64,000 nt of DNA from an uncultured Clostridia bacterium (lineage in GTDB: Bacteria; Bacillota; Clostridia; TANB77; CAG-465): contig CAKPEI010000004.1 of NCBI GenBank assembly GCA_934149365.1, positions 1-64,000 of the forward strand. The letters run 5' to 3'. The stretch's first letter is position 1. Each line of letters starts with the position of its first letter. Positions 43,101 through 51,521 of the stretch are shown here, in pieces. Both the position numbers and the translations under genes were made by a program. The notes below the pieces were generated by a model that was not told the DNA's origin, did not search any database, and saw only the letters and a list, made by a program, of their open reading frames with translations.

Positions 43101-43460
43101 ATATCTGGTTTTGCAAATAATGCACAGAAATATCCGAAAGAATACTGCTGCTGCAATACCTGCTGCAGTTGCCTTTATACCACCCGTAAAAATTCCAAGA
43201 AAACCTACTTCTTTTACTTCTTCAATAACACCTTTTGATAATGAATAGCCAAACCCTGAGATGGGAACTGTTGCACCTGCTTTTCCAAAATCAACAATAT
43301 GTTGGTATATACCAAGTCCAGTAAGTATTGCTCCAGCTGTGACAAATACAACTAGAATTCTAGCGGGAGTTAATTTAGTTTTATCTATTAATATTTGACC
43401 TATTGTACATATAAGTCCACCAGTAATAAATACTTTTAAATAAGTTAAAAATAGTTCCAT
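43094..43460 (-). CDS. spoVAE: Stage V sporulation protein AE, with an apparent +1 frameshift near the end
   Basis: Membrane component of the SpoVA channel that moves dipicolinic acid into and out of the spore. The zero frame matches SpoVAE for 108 residues (FITGGLICTIGQILID, VPISGFGYSLSKG, GGIKATAAGIAAAVFF). At TTT CGG ATA it leaves the family and would run to 43056, through the RNA terminator. In the +1 frame, read TTC GGA TAT, the expected ending FGYFCALFAKPDIK and a stop at 43094 appear. Same CGGATAT context as in iscR. A mutation, an assembly error or programmed frameshifting are the options. Confidence 0.85.
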
Positions 43461-43466
43461 ATAATA

Positions 43467-44483
43467 TTACACCTCGTTTTCTATTGCAATAGCATGTGCA
43501 ATTGAAGGAATTGATTCACCCTGACCAAGAGATAATGGGCTCATTAACGCCCCTGTTGCAACAAGTAATACTTTATTTACTTTTTTCGTTTTTAATAGTT
43601 CGTATATATATCCACAGAAAACACTTGCACAACATCCACATCCACTACCTCCTGCGTGCATATCTTGACCTTCTATATCAAATATTAATTTTCCGCAGTC
43701 ATTATGGTTGGCTGAAATATCTATTCCACTTTTCCTAAGGAGATCGACTAAGATTTCAGAGCCAACTACTCCTAAATCACCAGTTAGAATTAGATCATAG
43801 TAGTCAGGCTTCCTTTTGGTATCTTCTAAGTGAGTCATAATTGTATCAAATGCTGCTGGAGCCATTGCAGCTCCCATGTTTGCAATATCTTTTATTCCCA
43901 TATCTACAATTTTACCTACAGTTGCATGTGTTACCACAGGACATTTCATACTATTGTTATTTTCAGTTACAAGAGCTGCTCCACAAGCTGTAGTAGTCCA
44001 TTGTTGTGTAGGTGTTCTTTGCGTACCTTGCTCTAGAGGGAGTCTGAATTGCCTTTCTGAAGAGCAAAAATGTGAAGACGCAGTAGCAATCATTTTCTTA
44101 CCATATTCTGCATTTATAAAAGAAGAAGCTAAAATCAAAGATTCAACAAAGGTTGAACAAGCACCATATAGTCCAAAAAACGGTATTTCTAATTCTCTTA
44201 TAGCATATCCTGTAGCAATACATTGGTTTAATAAATCACCTGCGAATATATAGTCTATACTTGAGTTATCAGTTGGTATTTTACTAAGTAGAGTATCTAC
44301 AGTAGTCATAACCATTTTACTTTCAGCCTTTTCAAATGTTTTTTCATCAAAAAAGGCATCGTCATATTTTTTGTCAAAATATATGTTAAGAGGACCCTCT
44401 GACTCTTTTGGGCCTACAACGGAAGCCGTATTTAATATTTTTGGCTTTTTTTCAAATTCTAAAGTTTGTTTACCTATTTTCAT
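43467..44483 (-). CDS. spoVAD: Stage V sporulation protein AD
   Basis: Thiolase-fold protein of the SpoVA complex that binds dipicolinic acid in Bacillus. 338 residues. Family marks include GKQTLEF at the start, FGLYGACSTFVESL near residue 110, FCSSERQFRLPLEQG, TGDLGVVGSEI, and the Cys-rich HAGGSGCGCCASVF segment. The ATG at 44483 has AAGGAGG five bases upstream. It lies between spoVAC and spoVAE with gaps of 6-11 bases. Confidence 0.94.
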   Translation of the reverse strand: MKIGKQTLEFEKKPKILNTASVVGPKESEGPLNIYFDKKYDDAFFDEKTFEKAESKMVMTTVDTLLSKIPTDNSSIDYIFAGDLLNQCIATGYAIRELEIPFFGLYGACSTFVESLILASSFINAEYGKKMIATASSHFCSSERQFRLPLEQGTQRTPTQQWTTTACGAALVTENNNSMKCPVVTHATVGKIVDMGIKDIANMGAAMAPAAFDTIMTHLEDTKRKPDYYDLILTGDLGVVGSEILVDLLRKSGIDISANHNDCGKLIFDIEGQDMHAGGSGCGCCASVFCGYIYELLKTKKVNKVLLVATGALMSPLSLGQGESIPSIAHAIAIENEV

Positions 44484-44494
44484 ATGTACCTCCT

Positions 44495-44956
44495 TTATAT
44501 TAGCTGCAGAAGCCAATATATAAATCCAACTATCATTGATGAGCAAATTCCATAAACAAGTACAGGTCCTGCTACTTTGAACATATTAGCACCAATTCCC
44601 AAAATTACTCCTTCTGTTTTGTATTCCATAGCTGGAGAAACTATAGAGTTTGAAAATCCTGTTATTGGGACAATTGAACCTGCTCCTGCAAATTTACCTA
44701 TTTTCGCATAGATTTTAAATGCAGTAAGTACCGCAGCAATAAACACTAATAAAATGGTAGAATAAGTAGTTGCTGTTTTCAGAGGCAAATTGCAACATTT
44801 TATCATAGTATCTGTAAAAAACTGACCTATCATGCAAATAAAACCACCAACTAGAAAAGCAAATATACAATCCTTAACAATAGGACTTTTTTTTGAGTGG
44901 GTATCTACATAATATGAATATTCTTCATTATTCATATTTAATTTTGTATAATTCAT
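44495..44956 (-). CDS. spoVAC: Stage V sporulation protein AC
   Basis: Membrane protein of the SpoVA channel, reported as mechanosensitive in Bacillus. 153 residues with a charged start, then about four helices. GGFICMIGQFF and VPITGFSNSIVSPAMEYKTEG are family marks and echo the related SpoVAE. The ATG at 44956 is preceded by GGTGAT. GCATA at about 45000-44996 with an AATAATA element 16-18 bases on is a faint SigG-type promoter candidate. First gene of spoVAC-AD-AE. Confidence 0.92.
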   Translation of the reverse strand: MNYTKLNMNNEEYSYYVDTHSKKSPIVKDCIFAFLVGGFICMIGQFFTDTMIKCCNLPLKTATTYSTILLVFIAAVLTAFKIYAKIGKFAGAGSIVPITGFSNSIVSPAMEYKTEGVILGIGANMFKVAGPVLVYGICSSMIVGFIYWLLQLI

Positions 44957-45115
44957 AAATATCACCAGTAGTATTATTTTGCAAAATATGAAAATTATGC
45001 AAAATTCAAATAAAATTTTTTATTTTGTAATGTATAGCATAAACATAAAAAACTTTGTGATTGAGAAATTTAAAAGATTAGTAGTTAATTAGTGATAATA
45101 AATTTGAATAAACAG

Positions 45116-45144
45116 TTGAAAAATTGCTAGAAATCTGTTAATAT
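45116..45144 (+). promoter_or_regulatory. Possible promoter of the DivIVA-like gene
   Basis: TTGAAA at 45116-45121 and TAATAT at 45139-45144 with a 17-base spacer. Confidence 0.5.
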
Positions 45145-45177
45145 ATACAATATACGTAGTACTGGGGGTAGTAATAA

Positions 45178-45597
45178 ATGGAGAACGAAAAGAAGTTTAA
45201 TACAGAGATGTTTGGCTACGATAAAAAAGAAGTAGAAGAATACTTAAGAGAAATGAAAGCAGATTATGAAAGTAATTTGCAAGCTGAAAAAGCAGAAATA
45301 AATAGACTTTCTAATGAAATAACTATTATTCGTAAAAAGTTGGAAAGATATGATACGGAATATATAGAGAAACAAGAAAAAGTTGCTAATGCTCTTATAA
45401 CTGCTGAGGACCAAGCAAGAAATATATTGGAAAATGCTAGACAAGAAGCTTTAAATGAAAAACAAAGAATAGAATCTGTTATAGAAGTAGAAAAAGAAAA
45501 GCTTCTTGATATTAAAAGAGAAGTAATAGACCTAAAAGAAAGAACAGTAAGGGTTTTAGAAAAATACAACGAAACAATGACGGAACTTTTAGATTAA
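45178..45597 (+). CDS. DivIVA-domain protein
   Basis: A 139-residue coiled-coil protein. The start KFNTEMFGYDKKEVEEYL is the DivIVA membrane-binding head, and the rest is a long heptad-patterned helix. DivIVA-type proteins mark curved membrane at poles and division sites; shorter relatives include GpsB and SepF-region DivIVA. Which of these it equals cannot be told. The ATG at 45178 follows GGGGGTAG. spoIIP follows 68 bases downstream. Confidence 0.8.
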   Translation: MENEKKFNTEMFGYDKKEVEEYLREMKADYESNLQAEKAEINRLSNEITIIRKKLERYDTEYIEKQEKVANALITAEDQARNILENARQEALNEKQRIESVIEVEKEKLLDIKREVIDLKERTVRVLEKYNETMTELLD

Positions 45598-45626
45598 AAA
45601 ACATATATTAAATAGAATAATTTTAT

Positions 45627-45690
45627 ATCAATCGTAATAAACATAGGACTAGGTGATGATAAACTATGAAAGTTACGATTGATTTTTTTA
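45627..45690 (+). promoter_or_regulatory. Terminator-like hairpin enclosing the spoIIP start site
   Basis: Perfect 11-base inverted repeat: ATCAATCGTAA at 45627-45637 and TTACGATTGAT at 45673-45683, followed by a run of seven T residues. The loop holds the AGGTGATGAT ribosome binding site and the ATG at 45666. It could end divIVA transcripts, attenuate spoIIP or mask its ribosome binding site. Confidence 0.65.
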
Positions 45691-46808
45691 ATAAACTAAA
45701 CTTAGAAAAAATATTTGGAAATATTTTTTCATATTTTAAATGCTTAATAATAATCTTGCTATGTATAGTTATAATTTCTTTTGGTGGTAAATATTTGCTG
45801 AGTAAGAGTGAGATAAATGGTAATATTCTATATATAGCGTGTAATATAAGACAAGCAGAAAAAAATAAAATTAGTAAAACTGAAATGTTAACGGTAGCAA
45901 GTAATTTAACATCGCCTTTTGAAATGAATTCTATTAATAAAAAGAATAAAGATGCTGAAGAAGTTGATAATGTGGAAAAAGCAGAAGACAAAAATATATT
46001 TGATGTATCTTTAGTGGATACATTAGAAGTCGCATACAAAAAAGATAAAGAAAATCTTAATATAAAAGAAACAGATCAAGTGCAAAAGATTAATATATAT
46101 GGAATGAATATTTCTAACTATTCGTCCAAGAGAAATATTGATATTTCAGGTTTGTTTAAAAAGAATATAGTACTTACTAAGAAAAGTGATCCTATATTGA
46201 TATATTCTACACATACATCAGAATCATATACAAATAGTGAAAATTATAAATTTGAATATAGCAGTACATACAGAACTAGAGATGCTAAATATAATATGTT
46301 GTCAGTGGGAAATGTCCTTGCGGAGGCATTAAAACAAAATAATATGCAAGTAATATTTGATACAACACCACATGATTATGGGAATTATGAAATTGCTTAT
46401 ACAAATTCTAGAAAAACAATTCAAAATGCTATTCAAAATAATCAGAGAATAGGCTTAGCAATTGACGTACATAGAGATGCATTGGGCGATTTAACAAATG
46501 GACCAACAGTAGAAATAAATGGGCAAAAAGTAGCAAAGCTTATGCTTGTTATGGGGGTTGGGACAAATAATTATTCTAATGAGTTCTGGGAAGATAATCT
46601 AGCCCTTGCACTTCAAATACAAAAACTTGGCGAAGAGATGTATCCGGGTCTTTTTAGAGGTATGATAATTCGTAATTCTAAATATAATCAAGATTTAATA
46701 AAACATTCATTTTTAGTAGAAGTTGGTACCACTGGAAATACATTAGAAGAAGCATATTTTGGAGCGAGATGTCTTGCAAATATATTAAATAAGTTCTATA
46801 ATAACTAA
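45666..46808 (+). CDS. spoIIP: Stage II sporulation protein P
   Basis: Peptidoglycan amidase/endopeptidase of the SpoIID-M-P machine that drives engulfment. 380 residues, one membrane helix near residues 20-42, a low-complexity linker, then the amidase domain. Marks include ILIYSTHTSESY near residue 170, YEIAYTNSRKT, IDVHRDALGD near residue 265 (metal-binding His), and LVEVGTTGNTLEEA. Its first codons form the 3' arm of a terminator-like hairpin. pgi follows closely. Confidence 0.93.
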   Translation: MKVTIDFFNKLNLEKIFGNIFSYFKCLIIILLCIVIISFGGKYLLSKSEINGNILYIACNIRQAEKNKISKTEMLTVASNLTSPFEMNSINKKNKDAEEVDNVEKAEDKNIFDVSLVDTLEVAYKKDKENLNIKETDQVQKINIYGMNISNYSSKRNIDISGLFKKNIVLTKKSDPILIYSTHTSESYTNSENYKFEYSSTYRTRDAKYNMLSVGNVLAEALKQNNMQVIFDTTPHDYGNYEIAYTNSRKTIQNAIQNNQRIGLAIDVHRDALGDLTNGPTVEINGQKVAKLMLVMGVGTNNYSNEFWEDNLALALQIQKLGEEMYPGLFRGMIIRNSKYNQDLIKHSFLVEVGTTGNTLEEAYFGARCLANILNKFYNN

Positions 46809-46827
46809 AGAAGAGGTGAGATGTAGA

Positions 46828-48135
46828 ATGAACGGAGTAGTGCTAAATTTTGAAGGAATAGAAAATGTGGTTCGTAAAGAGGACTACGATTTTGTGATTA
46901 ATGATGTGAGAAGAGCACATGAGATGCTAGAAAATAAAAATGGTGCGGGAAATGAAATGTTAGGTTGGTTAGATCTTCCAGAAAAAAGAGATGAGGAAGA
47001 ATTAGAAAGAATACTAAAATGTGCTGATAAAATAAACAAACAAGCAGATGTATTTATAGTAGTTGGTATAGGGGGATCATATTTAGGAGCAAGAGCAATT
47101 ATAGAAATGTTTAAAGATCCATTATATAACATGTTAGAGCATGATAAGAGAAAAGGACCACAAATTATATATGCGGGTAATAATATGAGTCCTAAGTATT
47201 TAAGAAGTTTGATAGAGTATATAGAGGATAAAGAAGTAGCAATTAATGTTATATCTAAGTCTGGTAAAACATTAGAACCAGCAATTACCTTTAGAGTGCT
47301 AAAAACATTCATGGAAGAAAAATACGGAGTTGGTGGAGCTGCAGAAAGAATATATGTTACGACTGATAAAGAAAATGGTATATTAAAAGAAATTGCAGAT
47401 AAAAATTGTTATGAAACTTTTGTAATACCGAATGATGTGGGGGGGAGATATTCAGTGCTTACACCAGTAGGGCTTTTGCCTATTGCAGTTGCTGGAATTG
47501 ATGTAGAAGAACTTTTAGATGGAGCTATGTTTGCAAGCCATCTGTATAATGAAAATGATATTACAAATAATGATTGCTATAGATATGCTGCTATACGAAA
47601 TATATTATATGGTAAAGGAAAAACAGTGGAAATAATGTCTTCATTCGAACCACATTTCCATTATTTTATAGAATGGTACAAGCAATTGTTTGGAGAAAGT
47701 GAAGGAAAAGATTTAAAAGGAATTTTGCCATATGGAATGGACTTTACAACTGATTTACATTCTATGGGTCAGTATGTTCAAGAGGGAAAAAGAAATCTTT
47801 TTGAAACTATGTTAAAAGTGGGATTAGATAGAAGCTTTATAAAGTTACCAGAAGTAAGTGATAATACAGATGGATTGAATTATTTGGCAGGAAAAAGTAT
47901 AGATTATATAAATAAACAAGCTCAAGAGGGAACATATAAAGCACATATATCTGGTGGAGTACCTGTAATTTCAATTACTATTCAAGACTTAACACCATAT
48001 AATATAGGACAACTTATATACTTCTTTGAAAAAGCATGTGCAATTAGTGGTTATATATTAGGAGTTAATCCTTTCAATCAACCAGGTGTTGAAGCATATA
48101 AACAAAATATGATGAAATTGCTTGAAGAAGAATAG
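46828..48135 (+). CDS. pgi: Glucose-6-phosphate isomerase
   Basis: Interconverts glucose-6-phosphate and fructose-6-phosphate in glycolysis. At 435 residues it has the sugar-phosphate site SKSGKTLEP near residue 150, GIGGSYLGARA near residue 73, GGRYSVLTPVGLLPIA near residue 205 and HISGGVP near the end. This is the shorter Firmicute form. The ATG at 46828 is seven bases from GAGGTGAG; the GTG at 46816 lies inside that site. Confidence 0.95.
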   Translation: MNGVVLNFEGIENVVRKEDYDFVINDVRRAHEMLENKNGAGNEMLGWLDLPEKRDEEELERILKCADKINKQADVFIVVGIGGSYLGARAIIEMFKDPLYNMLEHDKRKGPQIIYAGNNMSPKYLRSLIEYIEDKEVAINVISKSGKTLEPAITFRVLKTFMEEKYGVGGAAERIYVTTDKENGILKEIADKNCYETFVIPNDVGGRYSVLTPVGLLPIAVAGIDVEELLDGAMFASHLYNENDITNNDCYRYAAIRNILYGKGKTVEIMSSFEPHFHYFIEWYKQLFGESEGKDLKGILPYGMDFTTDLHSMGQYVQEGKRNLFETMLKVGLDRSFIKLPEVSDNTDGLNYLAGKSIDYINKQAQEGTYKAHISGGVPVISITIQDLTPYNIGQLIYFFEKACAISGYILGVNPFNQPGVEAYKQNMMKLLEEE

Positions 48136-48223
48136 AGACTCAATAAACTTTCGAGCAAAATATATAATATTTGTAAAACAACAATACTGCTTTTGTGAGA
48201 AAAGTACAAAATATAAATAAAGA

Positions 48224-48259
48224 ATCCCAGGGAAATACAAATTCCTTGGGGTATATTTT
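48224..48259 (+). terminator. Terminator of pgi
   Basis: CCCAGGGAAAT pairs with ATTCCTTGGG (one bulge) around a short loop, then TATATTTTAT. Confidence 0.65.
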
Positions 48260-48430
48260 ATAAATTAATATCAATTGAATGTCGGAAAATGTGAAAATTT
48301 ACTATAAAAACCTTTGGAAAAATGTGATTGCTTTAATAAATATGTCTGAAATTTTGTGATTGGTTGTTGCATGTTAGTTAGGAAGTGTGATATTATCATG
48401 TAAGTGTATTATAGAAAGGAGTTGAACAGC

Positions 48431-49249
48431 ATAAAGAGGTTAAAAAAAATAAGCATAAATTCAAATATGCTTAAAGTAATTGCCATTGTTACTATGATTA
48501 TAGATCATATTGGCTATTATTTTGAAGGATATATGCCTAATTTCATATATTTAATACTAAGAGCTATTGGTAGAATGTCGATGTCACTTTTTGTGTTTTT
48601 AATAGTTCAAGGCTTCTTTCATACTAGCGACTTAAAAAAATATATATTAAGGCTTTTTTCTTTAGGAGTGATAACACAAGCTTTAATATTTATTGTAAGT
48701 AGACTTGATAGTAATGCATACAATCTTTCTGTAAATAAACAATTAAATGTGGTATTTTCATATACGTTATCATTAATCGTTCTTTGGTTAATACATGAAA
48801 AAGTTATAATAAAAAAGTTTAGTTATAACCAGAACATGTTTACTAAAATAATATTGTTTATGGTTATACTAGGAATATATTTATTTATTCCTTTTGACTA
48901 TGGAGTATATGTACCTTTGCTTATTATAATGTTTTATTTTATAGAAAAGTTAAAAATAAGTATATATTTACAAAGACAAGATTATAACATGTCTGTAAAA
49001 AAAGTAGTATCTTCTATGCTAACAGAAGAACATATAAAACTTGGATATATAGCATTGATGGTGATTGCAATTTTGATTATTATAATACAAAGTGCTAATC
49101 CTTTATATTGGTACATGTTACTTAGTATTATTCCAATTTACCTATATAATGGTGAAAGAGGAAAGAAAAATAATTTGATTAAATGGTCATTTTATTTAGT
49201 ATTTCCTATTCAACATTTTTTACTATATTTATTATCCATTGTAATATAA
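48431..49249 (+). CDS. TraX-family membrane protein
   Basis: A 272-residue protein with about eight membrane helices. LKVIAIVTMIIDHIGYYF near the start is the typical TraX signature, and MSLFVFLIVQGFFHT follows. The family includes the F-pilin acetylase TraX, and chromosomal relatives may acetylate surface molecules. Its substrate is unknown here. AAAGGAG at 48415 faces an ATA at 48431. Upstream GTG (48404) and TTG (48422) overlap or precede the ribosome binding site, so AUA initiation is suspected. If not, the ATG at 48464 is the next start. Confidence 0.75.
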   Translation: MKRLKKISINSNMLKVIAIVTMIIDHIGYYFEGYMPNFIYLILRAIGRMSMSLFVFLIVQGFFHTSDLKKYILRLFSLGVITQALIFIVSRLDSNAYNLSVNKQLNVVFSYTLSLIVLWLIHEKVIIKKFSYNQNMFTKIILFMVILGIYLFIPFDYGVYVPLLIIMFYFIEKLKISIYLQRQDYNMSVKKVVSSMLTEEHIKLGYIALMVIAILIIIIQSANPLYWYMLLSIIPIYLYNGERGKKNNLIKWSFYLVFPIQHFLLYLLSIVI

Positions 49250-49303
49250 AAAATACTATACGATAGTACGGGGAACTATTAAGTTTTCATTTAACATAAA
49301 GTA

Positions 49304-49332
49304 TTTACAAAATTAAATTGCTATGATATAAT
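49304..49332 (+). promoter_or_regulatory. Promoter of the double-OB SSB-like gene
   Basis: TTTACA at 49304-49309 and TATAAT at 49327-49332 with a 17-base spacer. Confidence 0.75.
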
Positions 49333-49405
49333 ACCACATATCGTAGTAATTTTTTTGTTGTTTAAAACATAAGAATAAGTATAAAGATCAAAGGAGGAAA
49401 AAGTA

Positions 49406-50071
49406 ATGGAATCAAGTTTCGAGAATAATGTAATTAAAATGGGCGGAGTAGTTGCATCAAAGCTTGAATTAAGTCATGAAATATATGGGGAAAAGTTCTA
49501 TAGATTTTATATAGAAATAGATAGATTAAGCAGCCAAAAAGACAGAATTCCTGTAATTATTTCAGAAAGATTAATTGATGTTGATGATTTTGAAATTGGA
49601 AAGGTAATATTTATAGAAGGACAATATAGGTCATATAATAAAATGGATGAAAACAATAGAAGCAGACTTATATTATCAGTATTTGTAAAAGATATCAAAC
49701 AATTAGAAGTTAGCGAAAATGTTAAAACAATAAATGAACTTACAATAACAGGAATTGTATGTAAAAAACCGATCTATAGAAAAACACCTCTTGGAAGAGA
49801 TATAGCAGATATACTTCTTGCAGTAAATAGGTCATACAACAAATCAGATTATATTCCTTGTATAATATGGGGAAGAAATGCTAAATATTGTGAACACTTG
49901 GAAACAGGTTCTGTTGTTAAAGTTGTAGGAAGAGTACAGTCAAGAGAATATGATAAGAAGCATGAAGACGGAACAATAGAAAAAAGAACTGCTTATGAAG
50001 TGTCTGTTTCTAAATTTGAGATAATTGAAAAAGCTAAAGCACAAGAAAATGAAGAAAGCGTTGAAGAATAA
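49406..50071 (+). CDS. SSB-like protein with two OB folds
   Basis: A 221-residue protein with two SSB-type OB folds: residues 8-105 (IKMGGVVASKLELSHE) and 110-215 (LTITGIVCKKPIYRKTPLGRDIADILLAVNR). The second is closest to the SSB consensus (YIPCIIWGRNAKY, GSVVKVVGRVQSREY). The tail is acidic but lacks the DDLPF-type tip of ssb at 20762. It probably binds single-stranded DNA, but a special role is unknown. AAAGGAGG precedes the ATG. Confidence 0.78.
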   Translation: MESSFENNVIKMGGVVASKLELSHEIYGEKFYRFYIEIDRLSSQKDRIPVIISERLIDVDDFEIGKVIFIEGQYRSYNKMDENNRSRLILSVFVKDIKQLEVSENVKTINELTITGIVCKKPIYRKTPLGRDIADILLAVNRSYNKSDYIPCIIWGRNAKYCEHLETGSVVKVVGRVQSREYDKKHEDGTIEKRTAYEVSVSKFEIIEKAKAQENEESVEE

Positions 50072-50083
50072 TATTGTATATAC

Positions 50084-50118
50084 AGAGTAAATCAGAAATG
50101 GTTTGCTCTTTTATTTTG
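50084..50118 (+). terminator. Terminator of the SSB-like gene
   Basis: AGAGTAAATCA pairs with TGGTTTGCTCT (two wobble pairs) with a GAAA loop, then TTTATTTT. Confidence 0.8.
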
Positions 50119-50130
50119 CTAAAAATAATA

Positions 50131-50625
50131 TCATTTGTAAGTGATAGAAAGCGGATTAAAATGTTTTCCGTCTTTGTATAAAGTGAAATGCAAATGTGGA
50201 CCTGTTGTAAAACCATTTAAAGTACCATCTGATAGATATTTTGGACCAACATATGCGACAATATCATTTGAAGTTACGGAAGAGCCTTTGCTAAATGGAT
50301 ATTCACCTGACATATGACCATATAATGATTTATATCCATTATCATAAGTTATAATAATGTAATTTCCATATGATTTAGAAAAGCCGGTTTGTGATACAAC
50401 TCCAGTTGATATTGGGTAAACAGGCGTACCAACAGTCTTTGGAATATCTATTCCATTATGGAAGTGATTATTTTTTAAATATCTATTTCCGTATTCCGAT
50501 GAAATGTTGTAACTAGAATGAATTGGAAAATATATAGAGCAATCTGATGAAATATTTGCAGATGAAACTAGTAGCGTTAAAAATAAAACAAAAGAAATGA
50601 ATAAAATATAAAATCTTTTTAACAT
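50131..50625 (-). CDS. Secreted M23 peptidase
   Basis: A 164-residue exported peptidoglycan endopeptidase. Signal peptide at residues 1-24 (MLKRFYILFISFVLF...). Zinc and catalytic motifs are complete: FHNGIDIPK near residue 57, LYGHM near residue 102 and PHLHFTL near residue 145. It resembles stand-alone LytM-domain proteins. The ATG at 50625 follows AAAGGAGG; the earlier in-frame ATG at 50664 lies before that site. Confidence 0.88.
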   Translation of the reverse strand: MLKRFYILFISFVLFLTLLVSSANISSDCSIYFPIHSSYNISSEYGNRYLKNNHFHNGIDIPKTVGTPVYPISTGVVSQTGFSKSYGNYIIITYDNGYKSLYGHMSGEYPFSKGSSVTSNDIVAYVGPKYLSDGTLNGFTTGPHLHFTLYKDGKHFNPLSITYK

Positions 50626-50657
50626 TGGACCTCCTTTAATGATAAACATTGTGTAAA

Positions 50658-50686
50658 TTGACATAAAAACATATAAGTGATATAAT
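50658..50686 (+). promoter_or_regulatory. Promoter of the 44-residue membrane protein
   Basis: Consensus TTGACA at 50658-50663 and TATAAT at 50681-50686 with a 17-base spacer. Confidence 0.85.
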
Positions 50687-50742
50687 TAAAATATAATTAG
50701 TTTATAGTTATTAAAAAAATTTTTGATGCGGAGGAAAATAAC

Positions 50743-50877
50743 ATGGGATGGATAATTGCATTGTTAGTATTATGGTTGCTTTTGCCATTTGCTAACGCGA
50801 TAGTTTCGTTTGTTGCTTGGATTATAAAATGGATAATGATAGGAGCTTGCATAATAATTGACGTTTTTAGAAAGTGA
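50743..50877 (+). CDS. 44-residue membrane protein
   Basis: A small ORF with GGAGG ten bases before its ATG, a consensus promoter upstream and a terminator downstream. The peptide (MGWIIALLVLWLLLPF...) is hydrophobic almost throughout, with two likely membrane segments and a short basic end. No family is recognised. The complete set of expression signals is the reason to call it a gene. Confidence 0.7.
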   Translation: MGWIIALLVLWLLLPFANAIVSFVAWIIKWIMIGACIIIDVFRK

Positions 50878-50885
50878 TTTGAGAC

Positions 50886-50918
50886 AGTGTATAGTCGATT
50901 GATTATACACTATTTTTT
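50886..50918 (+). terminator. Terminator of the 44-residue gene
   Basis: AGTGTATA / TATACACT stem with a ten-base loop, followed by ATTTTTTAT. Confidence 0.85.
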
Positions 50919-51019
50919 ATTATATATGTTATTTAGAAAAAAACAAAGAAAAATCGTACGACTAAATGTTACAAAAAAATTACATAAAGATGTAAAAGGA
51001 TAAAAATAGAAAAAAAGTA

Positions 51020-51047
51020 TTGCAAATTTTGAAAACTTTGCTATAAT
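51020..51047 (+). promoter_or_regulatory. Promoter of the type IV secretion-like operon
   Basis: TTGCAA at 51020-51025 and TATAAT at 51042-51047 with a 16-base spacer, before the first VirB2-like gene. Confidence 0.7.
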
Positions 51048-51080
51048 CTAAATATGAAATAACTTTAAGGAGGAAATAAA

Positions 51081-51446
51081 ATGAGAAAATTTAATAAAGT
51101 AATGTCAGTGTTGATAGTTTTAGTTGCTGTATTAGCTTTTGTAGCTCCAGTATTTGCAAATCAAATAATAACTACTGATATACCAACTACTACCGGAACA
51201 ATAGGCGCTGCCGATGAAGCTGTTGGTAAAGCTTGGAATACAGTAAGATTAATACTACAAATATTAGCTGTAGCTGCAGTTGTATTTGCCGGTGTGAGAT
51301 ATATGTTTGCATCAGCAGATCAAAAAGCTGATATTAAAAAATCTATGGGAATATTAGCAATAGGTGCCGCTCTTGTTTTTGGAGCAACATTTATAATAGA
51401 CTTCATAGTAAAAGTAACTGGACAAATAACTGGAAATGCAGTTTAA
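51081..51446 (+). CDS. VirB2/TrbC-like pilin, copy 1
   Basis: A 121-residue exported protein: signal peptide ending near VFANQ, then two membrane helices flanking the conserved loop RYMFASADQKADIKKS near residue 75. This pattern is that of TrbC/VirB2 pilins, which form the pilus or surface part of type IV secretion systems. It is the first of four tandem paralogues and is followed by a terminator-like hairpin, so it may be made in greater amount. Confidence 0.85.
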   Translation: MRKFNKVMSVLIVLVAVLAFVAPVFANQIITTDIPTTTGTIGAADEAVGKAWNTVRLILQILAVAAVVFAGVRYMFASADQKADIKKSMGILAIGAALVFGATFIIDFIVKVTGQITGNAV

Positions 51447-51475
51447 TATTTGATAATATGAAGTATAATAATTTG

Positions 51476-51501
51476 AGCATCTTGGTAAAAGATGCTTTTT
51501 C
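51476..51501 (+). terminator. Partial terminator between VirB2-like copies 1 and 2
   Basis: AGCATCTT / AAGATGCT stem with a four-base loop followed by TTTTCT. It lies inside the operon and would lower downstream expression. Confidence 0.75.
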
Positions 51502-51521
51502 TGAATAAGGAGATGGAAATT

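Noticed and set aside
43033..43248. Plus-strand ORF overlapping the noncoding RNA and spoVAE
   Set aside because: It runs through the terminator hairpin and opposite spoVAE, has no ribosome binding site and resembles nothing.
48404..48430. GTG at 48404 or TTG at 48422 as start of the TraX-like gene
   Set aside because: The AAAGGAG ribosome binding site lies between them and directly touches the TTG, so neither has a usable site upstream.
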